A stretch of DNA of 64,000 bases. Origin: Microvirga lotononidis (GTDB lineage Bacteria > Pseudomonadota > Alphaproteobacteria > Rhizobiales > Beijerinckiaceae). Position 1 is the first letter of the stretch, and each line of letters opens with the position of its first letter. The position numbers were made by a program, and so were the translations under genes. Where the stretch lies: assembly GCF_034627025.1 (NCBI RefSeq), contig NZ_CP141048.1:1562001-1626000 (forward strand), given 5' to 3'. This document shows, in pieces, positions 1 to 10,906 of the stretch. The notes under the pieces are model-generated. The model saw nothing but the letters and a program-made list of their open reading frames with translations. It was not told where the DNA came from and did no database searches.

Positions 1-1167
1 GAAGTGGATGTTGCCGTCGCCGAAATGGCCGAACGCGCAGACGCGGATTCCGGGCAAGGCTTCCTCGCAGGCCCGGCTCGCCGTGACGATGAAATCCGCC
101 ACGTCCGAGACCGGCACGGAAACGTCGTGCTTGATCGAGCCTCCTTCGAGACCCTGCACGTCGGAGAGACTTTCCCGCAGGTACCAGAGGGCCGCGTTCT
201 GAGCCTCGCTGGCCGCGATGGTGGCGTCTTCGATGGTGCCGTTCTCGAAGGCGCTTCCCAAGGCCTTCTCCAGAAGCGCGCGCAGATCGATCTCGGGATC
301 AGGAGACGCGACTTCGATCAACGCGTAGGCGGCATGGTCGCCGCTCAGCGGACGGACGGCGCCGGGCGCATGCCTGAGCACGATGTCCAGGGCGAAGCGC
401 GGCATGAACTCGAAGGCCGTGAGCGCATCGCCCAGGGTCTGGCGCAGGCCCTCGAAGAGATCGAGGGCGGCATGCGGCGAGGCGCAGCCGATGAAGGCCA
501 CCACGCGGGTCTTCGGCCTCGGGAAGAGCTTCAACACCGCCGCCGTGACGATGCCGAGCGTGCCTTCCGAGCCGATGAACAGGTTCTTCAGGTCGTAGCC
601 GGTGTTGTCCTTGCGCAGGCTCTTCAGGCCGTTCCAGATCCGACCGTCGGCAAGGACGACTTCGAGCCCGAGAACGAGCTCGCGGGTATTGCCGTAGCGC
701 AGCACGTTCACGCCGCCGGCATTGGTCGAGATGTTGCCGCCGATCCGGCAGGATCCCTCGGAGGCCAGGGACAGCGGGAAGATGCAATCGACCTTTTCCG
801 CCGCATCCTGAATGGTCTTCAGGATGCACCCGGCCTCGACGATCATCGTGGCGTTGAAAGGATTGACCTCGCGGATGCGGTCGAGCCTCGCCAGCGACAG
901 GACGATGCCCGTGTGCGGCACCCCTCCCCCGACGAGCCCCGTATTGCCGCCCTGCGGCACGGCAGCGACCTTCGCCTTGGCGCATTCCTGCACCACGAAG
1001 GCAACCTCCTCGGTGTTGCCGGGACGGACCACCGCCAGGGCGTTGCCGCGGTAGAGCTTCCGCTCCTCGACGAGATAGCTCTCCATCCCGGCGGGATCGG
1101 CGATGACGTGCTTTTCTCCCAGGCGTGCGGAGAGCACGCCTAGGAAATCGGAGGGGGTTTCAGGCAT
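1..1167 (-). CDS. FAD-binding oxidoreductase, GlcD/D-2-hydroxyacid dehydrogenase family (partial)
   Basis: Reading the complement from ATG at 1167 gives 389 codons with no stop before the window edge, so the C-terminus is missing. The protein has the FAD_binding_4 layout: a PQGGNTGLVGGG motif near residue 70 and GGNISTNAGG near residue 140 bind the FAD pyrophosphate. The FAD-oxidase C-terminal domain follows and reaches the metal-binding HFGDGNIH motif at the very edge. Such enzymes oxidise D-lactate, glycolate or D-2-hydroxyglutarate and pass electrons to a quinone or electron-transfer flavoprotein. The substrate cannot be told from the sequence. It is co-directional with the DapA-like and TctC-like genes, about 60 bp downstream of the former, so it probably belongs to the same sugar-acid catabolic unit. 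Confidence 0.88.
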   Translation of the reverse strand, partial: MPETPSDFLGVLSARLGEKHVIADPAGMESYLVEERKLYRGNALAVVRPGNTEEVAFVVQECAKAKVAAVPQGGNTGLVGGGVPHTGIVLSLARLDRIREVNPFNATMIVEAGCILKTIQDAAEKVDCIFPLSLASEGSCRIGGNISTNAGGVNVLRYGNTRELVLGLEVVLADGRIWNGLKSLRKDNTGYDLKNLFIGSEGTLGIVTAAVLKLFPRPKTRVVAFIGCASPHAALDLFEGLRQTLGDALTAFEFMPRFALDIVLRHAPGAVRPLSGDHAAYALIEVASPDPEIDLRALLEKALGSAFENGTIEDATIAASEAQNAALWYLRESLSDVQGLEGGSIKHDVSVPVSDVADFIVTASRACEEALPGIRVCAFGHFGDGNIHF

Positions 1168-1230
1168 GGAGATCACAGACGCCTTGCATGCTGCCGGCGC
1201 AGGGCCGGTCGACCGATGATGCCGGTCAGA

Positions 1231-2169
1231 TTACGCAGCCGCGGCCTCCTGTCGAGCGGTCATTTCCGCCGCGAGAAGCGCCCTGGCGGCTTCCCTGATG
1301 TCGCCATGGACCGCCGGGTCGGCCTCGGTGAGGAGCGGCAGGATCGGGCCCATCTCGGCCACGCCCGAAAGGGACACGGCGGTGTGGAGGACCCGGATCG
1401 CGTTGTGGCGCTCACGCAGGGCTTCGAGCGGCATGAAGACCTCCAGTCGACGCCGCGCCTCGGCCTCGTCGCCGCGCTTCAGCGCATGGAGGAAGGACAT
1501 GGACAGATGCGGCGCGATGCACACGCAGCCTGCCGTGAAGCCGGCGAGCTTGAAATGCGTGAGATGCGGCAGCGCCGGAGGCTCGCCGAAGCCGCTGACG
1601 ATGCGCTCCGCGCCGACCGCGTCGATCAGCTCCCGCAGGTAGGAATCCTGCGTCAGGTCGGCGCGCGGAACCGCATATTTGATGCCGAAGACGGCGCCCT
1701 GCTCCACGAGCTTCGCCATGGCCTTCGCGGGCACGTACTGGTCGGTCTTGATGTAGACGATCAGCGGCACGCCGGAGCGGTCCACGAAATCCTGCAGCCC
1801 GCGCACCACGCCTTCGGGCGTCTGCGGGGCGATCATCGGCAGCGCCATGGCGACGGGATAACGGCGCGATTTGAGGATCGCGGCCTCGTCGACGAGCTTG
1901 CCCCAATCGGGCCCGACCGACGGGATCAGCCATGTGCTTTCGGCTGCCGACTCCTCGAGACTGTCGAGCCATTCGGCGAATTTCGACACCGGCCAGTTAT
2001 GGACGTTGGCGTTGCCGCCATAGAGCAGCGTCGACACGCCCCCGGCTTCGAGATGGCGGATCAGCTTCGCATTCGCCTCCCGGTTGATCTCGAAATCGGC
2101 CGTCAGGGCGAATGGCGGAACCGCCAGAACAGAGCGGGCGAGGTGGGAGGTGTCGATGGTCGTCAGCAT
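1231..2169 (-). CDS. Dihydrodipicolinate synthase (DapA)-family aldolase/dehydratase
   Basis: 312 aa, the usual size for the DapA/NAL class I aldolase superfamily. The pyruvate-binding barrel is visible: the phosphate-loop equivalent GGNANVHN near residue 51, Tyr139 in PLIVY, and the Schiff-base lysine Lys164 in FGIKYAV. Family members in this kind of neighbourhood dehydrate or cleave 2-keto-3-deoxy sugar acids, for example 2-keto-3-deoxy-L-arabinonate or 5-keto-4-deoxyglucarate. With an IlvD/Edd dehydratase nearby, that is more likely than lysine biosynthesis. ATG 2169 (MLTTIDTSHL) is chosen because the extra 16 residues from an upstream start resemble no family N-terminus. The gap to the TctC-like gene upstream is about 80 bp, which suggests one operon. 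Confidence 0.87.
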   Translation of the reverse strand: MLTTIDTSHLARSVLAVPPFALTADFEINREANAKLIRHLEAGGVSTLLYGGNANVHNWPVSKFAEWLDSLEESAAESTWLIPSVGPDWGKLVDEAAILKSRRYPVAMALPMIAPQTPEGVVRGLQDFVDRSGVPLIVYIKTDQYVPAKAMAKLVEQGAVFGIKYAVPRADLTQDSYLRELIDAVGAERIVSGFGEPPALPHLTHFKLAGFTAGCVCIAPHLSMSFLHALKRGDEAEARRRLEVFMPLEALRERHNAIRVLHTAVSLSGVAEMGPILPLLTEADPAVHGDIREAARALLAAEMTARQEAAAA

Positions 2170-2247
2170 GGAGGGTGTCTCGCTGTTTTCAGGGGCGGTT
2201 CTGCAGGGGCCGGGCATCGCCCGGCCGCCTTCGTCAAGGGTGGGTTC

Positions 2248-3228
2248 TCACTGGCCGATCTGGATACCGACGGTCTTGACGACCTCGGACCATTTCTGCC
2301 GCTCGCTCTGGATGTATTCGGCGAATTGCTTCGGAGTCATCGCCGCGGTGGTCGAGGCCATTTCGGCCGCCTTCTTCTGGATCTCGGGCTTTTCGAGAAT
2401 GGTCTTCACGTCGGCCGCGATCGTATCGACGATGGCTTGCGGGGTGCCGGCCGGGGCCCACAGCCCGTTCCAGGAGGTCGCGTCGAAACCGGTCAGCGTC
2501 TCGCCGACGGTCGGGATCTCGGGAGCCTGCTGGCTGCGCTCGGGGCTGGTGACGGCGAGCGCCCGCACGGTTCCACCCTGCGCCTGGGGCCAGGCGATGG
2601 TCATGTTGTCGAACGCCAGATCGATATGGCCGCCGATCAGGCCGTTGACGATGTCCTGGGATGAGCGGAACGGCACATGGGTCATCTTGGCGCCGGTCTT
2701 GAGCTGGAACAGCTCGGCCGCGAGATGCTGCGATGTTCCGGCCCCGGACGAGCCGTAGTTCAGCTTGCCGGGATTCTGCTTCGCGTATTCGACGAATTCC
2801 ACAAAAGTCTTCACCGGGATCTTGGGGGTCACCACCAGAAGATTGGGGAGCTTCGCCAGCCCCGTGATCGGGACGAAGTCCTTCTCGGCGTCATGGGGAA
2901 GGTTCTTGTAGAGGAACGGATTGATCGCGTGCGTGCTCACTGTGCCGACGAGCAGCGTGTAGCCGTCCGGCGCGGCCTTGGCGACCGCCGTCGTGCCGAT
3001 ATTGCCGCCGGCGCCGGGGCGATTCTCGATGATGAAGGGCTTGCCGTATTTCGCATGAAGCTGCTCGGCCACGATGCGGGCGAACAGGTCGGTCGTTCCG
3101 CCCGGGCCGAACGGCACGACGATCGTGACCTGCTTCTGCGGCCAGTCCGGAGCCTGCGCCTGCGCGGAGCCGAATCCCGCGCCTGCGCCGAGGAGCGAAA
3201 GGCCGATTGCAGCGAGCCATGTCTTCAT
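2248..3228 (-). CDS. Tripartite tricarboxylate transporter substrate-binding protein (Bug/TctC family)
   Basis: 326 aa periplasmic binding protein. The N-terminus (MKTWLAAIGLSLL, then an Ala-rich stretch ending AQAQA) is a Sec signal peptide with probable cleavage after AQA near residue 25. The mature protein starts with the Bug signature KQVTIVVPFGPGGTTD and later has the typical PAPDGYT-type loop (AAPDGYTLLVG). Bug proteins bind small carboxylates or sugar acids. The partner membrane subunits TctA and TctB are not in this window, so the protein may work with a distant permease or as a sensor. ATG 3228 follows a clear GGGAGAG ribosome-binding site. A promoter with an embedded palindrome lies about 57 bp upstream. 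Confidence 0.9.
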   Translation of the reverse strand: MKTWLAAIGLSLLGAGAGFGSAQAQAPDWPQKQVTIVVPFGPGGTTDLFARIVAEQLHAKYGKPFIIENRPGAGGNIGTTAVAKAAPDGYTLLVGTVSTHAINPFLYKNLPHDAEKDFVPITGLAKLPNLLVVTPKIPVKTFVEFVEYAKQNPGKLNYGSSGAGTSQHLAAELFQLKTGAKMTHVPFRSSQDIVNGLIGGHIDLAFDNMTIAWPQAQGGTVRALAVTSPERSQQAPEIPTVGETLTGFDATSWNGLWAPAGTPQAIVDTIAADVKTILEKPEIQKKAAEMASTTAAMTPKQFAEYIQSERQKWSEVVKTVGIQIGQ

Positions 3229-3283
3229 GCGTTCTCTCCCTGTTTCCATCTTATCGAGCCGAGGCCTTGGAACTGCGGCCTAT

Positions 3284-3312
3284 CTTGTATGGCAACATAC
3301 AAATTTTGACAA
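3284..3312 (-). promoter_or_regulatory. Promoter with embedded FadR/GntR-type operator upstream of the TctC-like gene
   Basis: On the minus strand a -35-like TTGTCA (3312-3307) and a -10-like TACAAG (3289-3284) are separated by exactly 17 nt. The palindrome TTGTATG-gcaa-CATACAA (3285-3302) fills the spacer and overlaps the -10. Repression by occlusion is the natural reading. The FadR-family regulator at 3579 is the obvious candidate ligand-responsive repressor; that link is inference. Confidence 0.6.
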
Positions 3313-3578
3313 GCGCGCCGCGACCGTGCACACTCGGTTCCCGGTGGCGGATTTCCACCAGGGAAAGCTGCTGTAATAACAATTTCTTTTGACTTGGGAG
3401 ATGCCGGCACGGTAGTGGGACATACGACAAGTTGGCCTGCCGGATCGGGCACATGGCCCGTGCGGCCGGTCGAAGCTCCGGAACCCGGCGCAGGCTTGGC
3501 GGATCGCTTCCGAACCGATTGGAAGCAGCATCCGGACATCTTCCTTCTCAGCGCCTTGCAACAGGCATCAACGGCTCC

Positions 3579-4367
3579 ATGAACGATCGCTCCTTCCTCT
3601 CCGACCTGTCCCTCAACACCGTCGCCCGCAAGCGCAATCTCGTGAGCGATCTGGCGGAAGCGATCTCCCGCGAGATCGCCGAAGGACGGCTGCAGGCGGG
3701 CGATCGTCTGCCGACCGAGGCCGAGCTCGCCGCGGCAGCCGGGGTCAGCAGGACCGTGGTGCGCGAAGCCGTGGCGGCGCTGAAGGCCGCAAAGCTCGTC
3801 CAGACCCGGCAGGGCGCCGGCGCCTTCGTGCTCCCACCCCCGCCGAAATCGGATTTCTTCGCATCGCTCAGCAACGGCGAGGTGGACGATATCCTGGCCA
3901 TGCTGGAACTGCGCCTTGCCGTGGAAGTGGAGGCCGCGTCGCTGGCCGCAGTGCGGCGAACCGACGAGGAAATGGCTGCGCTCGACCGCGCCCTGGAGAA
4001 CATCACCAAGGGCGAGGATTACGGCATCGCGGCGGATCTTGAGTTCCATCGTATCCTCGCGGGCGCGACCAAGAACCCTTACTTCGCCCGCTTCCTGGAC
4101 TTCCTGGGAGAATTCGCCGTCCCGCGCCGCTCCGGCCAATCGGACCCGGTGGGCATGGACCAGCGCCAGCGCGACTATCTCAGCGTGATCGAGCGCGAAC
4201 ACAGGGCGATCCGGGATGCCATCGCCATGGGCGACTCGAACCTCGCCGCCGCCATGATGCGCGCGCATTTGGCCAACAGCCGCAACCGCTATTCGGCCCG
4301 GATTCTGCAGGCGTCCGGCAAGTCCGCGGCCAAACCCGTCAAGGTCCGCTCAGCCGCCAAAGCTTGA
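3579..4367 (+). CDS. FadR-subfamily GntR transcriptional regulator
   Basis: 262 aa. The N-terminal winged helix-turn-helix carries the GntR signature (RLPTEAELAAAAGVSRTVVR, residues about 40-65), followed by the wing TRQGAGAFV. The C-terminal two-thirds is an all-helical FCD ligand domain; Asp/His residues in the LEFHRILAGATKNPYF segment and in HRAIRDAIAMGD are the usual metal-binding positions. FadR-type regulators of this kind repress sugar-acid or carboxylate catabolic operons and are released by a pathway intermediate. It is divergent from the TctC-like gene and just upstream of the dehydratase, so it probably controls both. ATG 3579 (MNDRSFLSD) is chosen; the open frame extends upstream but without family similarity. 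Confidence 0.9.
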   Translation: MNDRSFLSDLSLNTVARKRNLVSDLAEAISREIAEGRLQAGDRLPTEAELAAAAGVSRTVVREAVAALKAAKLVQTRQGAGAFVLPPPPKSDFFASLSNGEVDDILAMLELRLAVEVEAASLAAVRRTDEEMAALDRALENITKGEDYGIAADLEFHRILAGATKNPYFARFLDFLGEFAVPRRSGQSDPVGMDQRQRDYLSVIEREHRAIRDAIAMGDSNLAAAMMRAHLANSRNRYSARILQASGKSAAKPVKVRSAAKA

Positions 4368-4437
4368 TCCGGCGCGATAAGCAAAAGGGCCGGCTGCCCT
4401 TGACAGCTGGCCTTAAAACGGCGACGACTTTTTAAAG

Positions 4438-4452
4438 TTGTATGACATATGG
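4438..4452. promoter_or_regulatory. Candidate second operator half-site (TTGTATG-a-CATA)
   Basis: The half-site TTGTATG of the 3285-3302 palindrome recurs at 4438-4444, followed after one base by CATA, 35 bp before the dehydratase start. The second arm is degenerate and the spacing differs, so this is only suggestive. Confidence 0.35.
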
Positions 4453-4486
4453 CTTTTGCGCCGCAGGCGCGGGGAGTGAAACAAGA

Positions 4487-6208
<1,722 letters not shown>

Positions 6209-6269
6209 TCCTCCCCTGGCCGACAGTGCCGCCGCATCGCGGCGCTGCCGGCATTTTTCCCATCGGCTC

Positions 6270-7313
6270 ATGAGCATCAAGACATCCACCTTCGGCACGA
6301 TCGACGGCGAGCCCGTCGAAGTCTTCGAGATCGAGGCGGGCCAGATCCGCGCCACGATCATCACCTATGCGGCCGCCCTGAGCCGGCTGTTCGTCCCCGA
6401 TGGCGACGGGCGGCAGGCCGACATCGTCCTCGGCTATGACGACCCGGCCTCCTACGTGAAGAATCGGGGTTCGGCGGGCGCGATCTGCGGCCGCTATGCC
6501 AATCGCATCGCCGATGCGCGCTTCACCCTCGACGGCGCGACCTATTCCCTCTCGCCGAACGAAGCGCCTAATCACATCCATGGCGGCTTTCGGGGGTTCG
6601 GCAAGCGGATCTGGACCGGAGACGCCGATACGGCGAACAAGGCCGTCCGATTGACATTGCAGCGTCCCGACGGCGACGAGGGTTATCCTGGCGCCGTCAC
6701 GACGACGGTCACGTACAGGCTGACGGACGATCCCGCGCTTGAGATCACCATGGAAGCGACGACGGACCGTCCGACCGTCGTAAACCTCGCCTATCACGGC
6801 TACTGGAACCTCGCCGGTCATGAATCCGGTCATGTGCGCGACCAGGTTCTCCTGATCGACGCCGACCATTACACGCCCGTCGGCCCCGGCAAGATCCCGA
6901 CCGGCGAGCTGGCGCCCGTCGCCGGAACCGCCTTCGACTTCAGGTCGTCTCGGCCGATCGGCGCAATGATCGACGACATCACGCAACTGCCGGAGGCCGG
7001 CTACGATCACAATTTCTGCCTCAACGACAACGGGCAACCTCTGCGGCGCGCGGCGCGTGCGGTCGATCCCGTATCACGCCGCGGGTTGGAAATCTGGACC
7101 GACCAGCCGGGCGTGCAGTTCTACACGGCCAACCATTTCGGCAAGGTCCCGGCTGTCGGCAAGGGCGGTGCCGTCTATGACAGGCATGCCGGCTTCGCGC
7201 TCGAGACGCAGAATTTTCCCAATGCGCCGAACGTGCCGCATTTCCCTTCCGCCGTGCTGCGTCCGGGCGAAACATACCGGCACGTGATGCGCATCCCGTT
7301 CTTCGTCGTCTAG
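6270..7313 (+). CDS. galM: Aldose 1-epimerase (GalM family)
   Basis: 347 aa, standard GalM length. It interconverts alpha and beta anomers of free aldoses before oxidation or phosphorylation. Visible features are the substrate-binding GRYANRI near residue 73, NHIHGGF near residue 97, the catalytic-base histidine region AYHGYWNLAGH near residue 175, and the C-terminal ETQNFPNAPN that carries the general acid/base glutamate. It is 61 bp downstream of the dehydratase and on the same strand, so it is probably co-transcribed. The TAG stop lies inside the CTAGAGC end of an interspersed palindromic element (7310-7418). Confidence 0.92.
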   Translation: MSIKTSTFGTIDGEPVEVFEIEAGQIRATIITYAAALSRLFVPDGDGRQADIVLGYDDPASYVKNRGSAGAICGRYANRIADARFTLDGATYSLSPNEAPNHIHGGFRGFGKRIWTGDADTANKAVRLTLQRPDGDEGYPGAVTTTVTYRLTDDPALEITMEATTDRPTVVNLAYHGYWNLAGHESGHVRDQVLLIDADHYTPVGPGKIPTGELAPVAGTAFDFRSSRPIGAMIDDITQLPEAGYDHNFCLNDNGQPLRRAARAVDPVSRRGLEIWTDQPGVQFYTANHFGKVPAVGKGGAVYDRHAGFALETQNFPNAPNVPHFPSAVLRPGETYRHVMRIPFFVV

Positions 7314-7418
7314 AGCGTCGCGCGGAAAAGGGAATCCGGTTTTCCGCGCCCGACTATGCTCCAGCTCAGAAAAAGCATCAGACTAAAAGTTGGCCCACTT
7401 TTAGGTCCGATGCTGTAG
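7310..7418. repeat. CTAGAGC-type interspersed palindromic element, copy 1
   Basis: The element begins CTAGAGC (7310) and ends GCTGTAG (7412-7418). Inside are two hairpins, CGCGGAAAA...TTTTCCGCG and CTAAAAGT-tggccc-ACTTTTAG (7383-7404). It lies between convergent galM and the SDR gene and overlaps the galM stop codon. A related full element is at 29515-29609 and partial ones are at 37562 and 55876. Confidence 0.65.
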
Positions 7419-7422
7419 CCGA

Positions 7423-8211
7423 TCAGATGCCGGAAGCGAGATAGCCTCCGTCCACGTTGAGCACCGTGCCCGTCACGAATCCCGATGCGGGCGAAGCGAG
7501 ATAGATCGCGGCACCGACGAGTTCGTCGCGTTGCCCGAAGCGGCCCGCGGGCGTTCTCAGGAGCGCGTTCTCCTTGCGCTTCGGGCTCATCTTGGACTGG
7601 TTCAGCTCCGTCATGAAGAATCCCGGCGAGATGGCGTTGACGCGAACGCCGCGCTCGGCCCATTCGGCCGCCAGGGTCTTCGTCAGCCCTACGACGCCAT
7701 GCTTGCTCGCGGCGTAGACCGAGGCGAGCGGCCAGCCGCGATGGGCCGACAGGGACGCGACGGTGATGATCGAGCCCGACCCTCGCTCCAGCATCGCCCG
7801 GCCGAAGCGCGTGCAGGTGAAGAACACGCTGCGCAGGTTCGTCTGCATGATCTCGTCGTATTCCGCCGGCGTGACGTCTTCGGCGGGCTTGAGGATGGTC
7901 GTGCCCTGACAGGCGACCAGGACGTCCACAGGACCGAAATCCCCCAGGACCGACGCGGCAAGCCGGTCGATTTCCTCCGGCCGCGTAGCATCCACCACAT
8001 ACCCTCGCGCGGACGGATCCTTCTCCTGAAGGCGGAGCGTCGCTCCCTTCACCTTCTCGGGTGTCCGGGCGGCAATCGCGATGCGGGCGCCGCTGTCCTG
8101 GAAGCCGTGCGCAATGGCGTTGCCGATCCCGCTCGATCCGCCCACGACGAGAGCCGTCCGGCCCTGCAGCGAGAACGGCGATCCTGGCATGGCGTCCTGA
8201 TGCTCAACCAA
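7423..8211 (-). CDS. SDR-family NAD(P)-dependent oxidoreductase
   Basis: 262 aa classical short-chain dehydrogenase. The cofactor motif GGSSGIG is near residue 24, the catalytic Tyr-Lys pair is in SVYAASKHG near residue 162, and the structural NAISPGFF segment follows. Enzymes of this type next to sugar-acid genes oxidise a sugar, lactone precursor or keto-acid, but the substrate is not predictable here. The start (MVEHQD, 8211) overlaps the stop of the upstream DMT transporter by 8 bp, pointing to translational coupling. An internal ATG at 8190 (MPGSPF) is an alternative start. Confidence 0.87.
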   Translation of the reverse strand: MVEHQDAMPGSPFSLQGRTALVVGGSSGIGNAIAHGFQDSGARIAIAARTPEKVKGATLRLQEKDPSARGYVVDATRPEEIDRLAASVLGDFGPVDVLVACQGTTILKPAEDVTPAEYDEIMQTNLRSVFFTCTRFGRAMLERGSGSIITVASLSAHRGWPLASVYAASKHGVVGLTKTLAAEWAERGVRVNAISPGFFMTELNQSKMSPKRKENALLRTPAGRFGQRDELVGAAIYLASPASGFVTGTVLNVDGGYLASGI

Positions 8212-9118
8212 GCTTCTTCTCCTCCAGACAATCCTGCCGCATCAACGATTCGCGGCGCCGGGCCAGCCTGTTGTCGGCCCTTCGCTGATGGTCGAGGAGG
8301 TACAGGACCGATCCGATCACCACGAGCGCACCGGCGACAACATGCAGCTTCGGCTCGTCGCCGAACACGAACAGCCCGACCGGAAGGGCCCAGATGAGTT
8401 TGGTGTATTGCATGGGCGCGACGCTCGAGGCCGGCGCGCGACGGAGAGACTCGATCATCAGGAACTGCGCCGACACCATGACGAGGCCGGAGACGATCAC
8501 GAGCCCGACATCGCTCCACTCGGGCGCATGGCTCAGGGACAGGCCGGGCAGGCTCGCGGTCAGCTGGCCGGCCATTACGGCCGCCACCATGATGGCGCGG
8601 TTTTCCTGCGATCCGATGGTGCGCATGATCAGGATGACGCTCGCCCCGACGAAGACGTTGAGGAACGCCGCCAGGTGGCCGAGCGACAAGGCCGCATAGC
8701 CCGGCTGCACCATGACCAGGATTCCGGAGAAGCCCACGAGAATCGCGATCCACCGTGCCGGTCCCGTACGTTCGCCCAGGAGCCACGCGGCGGCGACCGT
8801 GACGACGAGCGGCGAGCCGAAGGTGATGGCATAGACGTCCGCAAGCGGCAGGAGCGAGAAGGCATAGAACCCGGAAACCGTCCCCACGCCGGCGAGGAAG
8901 CCGCGCCCGATCAGCATCTTCGGATTGCGCACCGCCGAGAGCCTGTAGGCCTTGTCGCGCCAGATGACGATTGCGACCACGACACAGGCGACGCTCGCCT
9001 GCATGGCGATGATCTGGAAGATGGGATAATGCAGGGAGAGGAGCTTCACCAGGGTGTCGCTGGTTGCGAAAAGCCCGTTTGCGGCAATCGCAAAAAGGAC
9101 ACCTGTCAATCGGGTCAC
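8204..9118 (-). CDS. DMT-superfamily transporter with two EamA domains
   Basis: 304 aa, about ten hydrophobic segments in two EamA repeats: the first begins at residue 5 (GVLFAIAANGLFATSD) and the second near residue 150 (HLAAFLNVFVGASVILIM). It is an inner-membrane permease, usually an exporter of metabolites or amino acids; the substrate is unknown. It overlaps the SDR gene by 8 bp, so the two form one unit. A TGTATG site sits about 50 bp upstream of the start, like those before the TctC-like and dehydratase genes. Confidence 0.87.
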   Translation of the reverse strand: MTRLTGVLFAIAANGLFATSDTLVKLLSLHYPIFQIIAMQASVACVVVAIVIWRDKAYRLSAVRNPKMLIGRGFLAGVGTVSGFYAFSLLPLADVYAITFGSPLVVTVAAAWLLGERTGPARWIAILVGFSGILVMVQPGYAALSLGHLAAFLNVFVGASVILIMRTIGSQENRAIMVAAVMAGQLTASLPGLSLSHAPEWSDVGLVIVSGLVMVSAQFLMIESLRRAPASSVAPMQYTKLIWALPVGLFVFGDEPKLHVVAGALVVIGSVLYLLDHQRRADNRLARRRESLMRQDCLEEKKLG

Positions 9119-9165
9119 GGGCGTATCCCACCTGGCTTATGAGGCTCTCGGCCCCATCTTATTTG

Positions 9166-9182
9166 CCTGTCATCATACATCC
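9166..9182. promoter_or_regulatory. Candidate third TGTATG operator site upstream of the DMT-SDR unit
   Basis: The minus strand reads ATGTATGATGACAGG here, sharing TGTATGA with the site at 4438 and the TGTATG half-site of the 3285 palindrome. It is about 50 bp before the DMT start. It is weakly palindromic and therefore tentative. Confidence 0.3.
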
Positions 9183-9243
9183 TTTTCAGTGAGTCGGAAT
9201 TCCCGCAGCGCATGGGTGGGGAGCGCTGCCGGTGGGACGGGCA

Positions 9244-9272
9244 AACAAAAAGGCGGCCCGAAGGCCGCCTTC
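9244..9272 (-). terminator. Rho-independent terminator of pckA
   Basis: The stem AAGGCGGCC / GGCCGCCTT (9250-9258 with 9263-9271, 4-nt loop) is followed on the minus strand by TTTTTGTTTG, about 25 bp after the pckA stop. Confidence 0.9.
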
Positions 9273-9295
9273 CGTTAGGAAGATCGAGATCGTCG

Positions 9296-10906
9296 TTATG
9301 CGGCGATAGAGGTCTGCGGCGCGGCCGAGCGGACATCGGCATCCACATGGCCCTCGAAGCGCTTGAAGTTCTCGTTGAACATGTCGATCAGGCGCTTGGC
9401 GGTCTCGGCGAACTCCGCCTTGTTCTGCCAGGTCTTCACCGGGTAGAGGATGTGCGGCTCGACGCCGGGCACCGAGGTCGGCACCGCGAAGCCGAAATAC
9501 GGGTCGCGACGGAAATCGGCGCGGGACAGCGAGCCGTCGAGCGCGGCGGTGAGCAGGCGGCGGGTGACGCGGATCGGCATCCGCCGGCCGACGCCGTACT
9601 TGCCGCCGGTCCAACCCGTGTTGACGAGCCAGCAATCCACCGAGTGCTTGGCGATCAGATCGCGCAGCAGGTTGCCGTACTCGGACGGGTGACGCGGCAT
9701 GAAGGGCGCGCCGAAGCAGGTGGAGAAGGTGGCCTCCGGATCCTTCACGCCCTTCTCCGTGCCCGCGACCTTCGCCGTATAGCCGGAAAGGAAGTGGTAC
9801 ATGGCCTCGGCCGGGGTCAGCTTCGCGATGGGAGGCAGCACGCCGAAGGCATCGCAGGTGAGCATCACGATGTTCTTCGGAATGCCCGCGCGGCCGGTGG
9901 CGCTCGCATTGGGAATGAAGTCGAGCGGATAGGCGCAGCGCGTGTTCTCCGTCTTCGAAGCATCGTCGAAATCGGGAAGGCGCGTGATGGGATCGATGGT
10001 CACGTTCTCCAGCACCGTGCCGAAGCGCTCGGTGGTGGCGAAGATTTCGGGCTCGGCCTCGCGGGAAAGACGGATGGTCTTGGCGTAGCAGCCGCCCTCG
10101 AAGTTGAACACGCCGTTCGGCCCCCAGCCATGCTCGTCGTCGCCGAGCAGGACGCGGTTCGGATCGGCCGAGAGCGTGGTCTTGCCCGTGCCGGAGAGGC
10201 CGAAGAACACCGCCACGTCGCCCTGGTCGCCCACATTGGCGGAGCAATGCATGGGCATGACCTTCTGGGCCGGCAGCACGTAGTTGAGATAGGTGAAGAC
10301 CGACTTCTTCATCTCGCCCGCGTAGGACGTGCCGCCGATGAGCACGATCTTGCGCTTGAAGTCGCAGGCGATGACCGTCTCCGTGCGGCAGCCGTGCCGG
10401 GCCGGGTCGGCTTTGAAGGACGGCAGGTCGATGATGGTCAGGCCGGGCGCGTAATCCGCCAGCTCACCCCGGTCGGGACGGATCAGCAGGTTGCGGATGA
10501 AGAGCGAGTGCCAGGCATATTCCGTAAAGACGCGGGCCTTGACCCGGTAGGCCGGGTCCGCGCCGCCGTAGAGATCCTGCGCGAACAGCTCCTTGCCCTC
10601 CGCATGGGCGAGGAAATCCGCCAGCAGGGTGTCGAAATGACCGGGCGTGATGGCACCGTTGTTGTCCCACCAGACCGTGTTCTCCGTGGTCTCGTCGCGC
10701 ACCACGAACTTGTCCTTGGGCGAGCGGCCCGTATGCACGCCGGTGTCGGCCAGAAGCGCACCGCCCTGCACGAGCCTGGTCTCGCCCCGGGTCAGGGACT
10801 GCTCGTAGAGAGCAGGCGCCTCGAGGTTCCAGTAGACCCGTTTGAGATTGCGGAGGCCGGAGGCCTCAGCGCCCTGTGCGCTGTTGAAGACGCCGATATT
10901 TTCCAC
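9296..10906 (-). CDS. pckA: Phosphoenolpyruvate carboxykinase (ATP)
   Basis: 536 aa, full length. It converts oxaloacetate and ATP to phosphoenolpyruvate, CO2 and ADP, the first committed step of gluconeogenesis. The ATP-binding P-loop [11 protein letters not shown] is near residue 237, the Mn2+/oxaloacetate site [20 protein letters not shown] is near residue 197, and the DDEHGWG kinase-2a region near residue 255. It is divergent from chvI; in rhizobia and Agrobacterium pckA lies beside chvI-chvG in the same arrangement. It has its own terminator and a 511-bp divergent promoter region shared with chvI. Confidence 0.97.
   Translation of the reverse strand: MENIGVFNSAQGAEASGLRNLKRVYWNLEAPALYEQSLTRGETRLVQGGALLADTGVHTGRSPKDKFVVRDETTENTVWWDNNGAITPGHFDTLLADFLAHAEGKELFAQDLYGGADPAYRVKARVFTEYAWHSLFIRNLLIRPDRGELADYAPGLTIIDLPSFKADPARHGCRTETVIACDFKRKIVLIGGTSYAGEMKKSVFTYLNYVLPAQKVMPMHCSANVGDQGDVAVFFGLSGTGKTTLSADPNRVLLGDDEHGWGPNGVFNFEGGCYAKTIRLSREAEPEIFATTERFGTVLENVTIDPITRLPDFDDASKTENTRCAYPLDFIPNASATGRAGIPKNIVMLTCDAFGVLPPIAKLTPAEAMYHFLSGYTAKVAGTEKGVKDPEATFSTCFGAPFMPRHPSEYGNLLRDLIAKHSVDCWLVNTGWTGGKYGVGRRMPIRVTRRLLTAALDGSLSRADFRRDPYFGFAVPTSVPGVEPHILYPVKTWQNKAEFAETAKRLIDMFNENFKRFEGHVDADVRSAAPQTSIAA

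Noticed and set aside
4..1143. Long open frame on the plus strand over the FAD-oxidase region
   Set aside because: Its product is Arg/Asp-rich without family features, while the complement encodes a clear FAD_binding_4 protein; it is a high-GC shadow frame.
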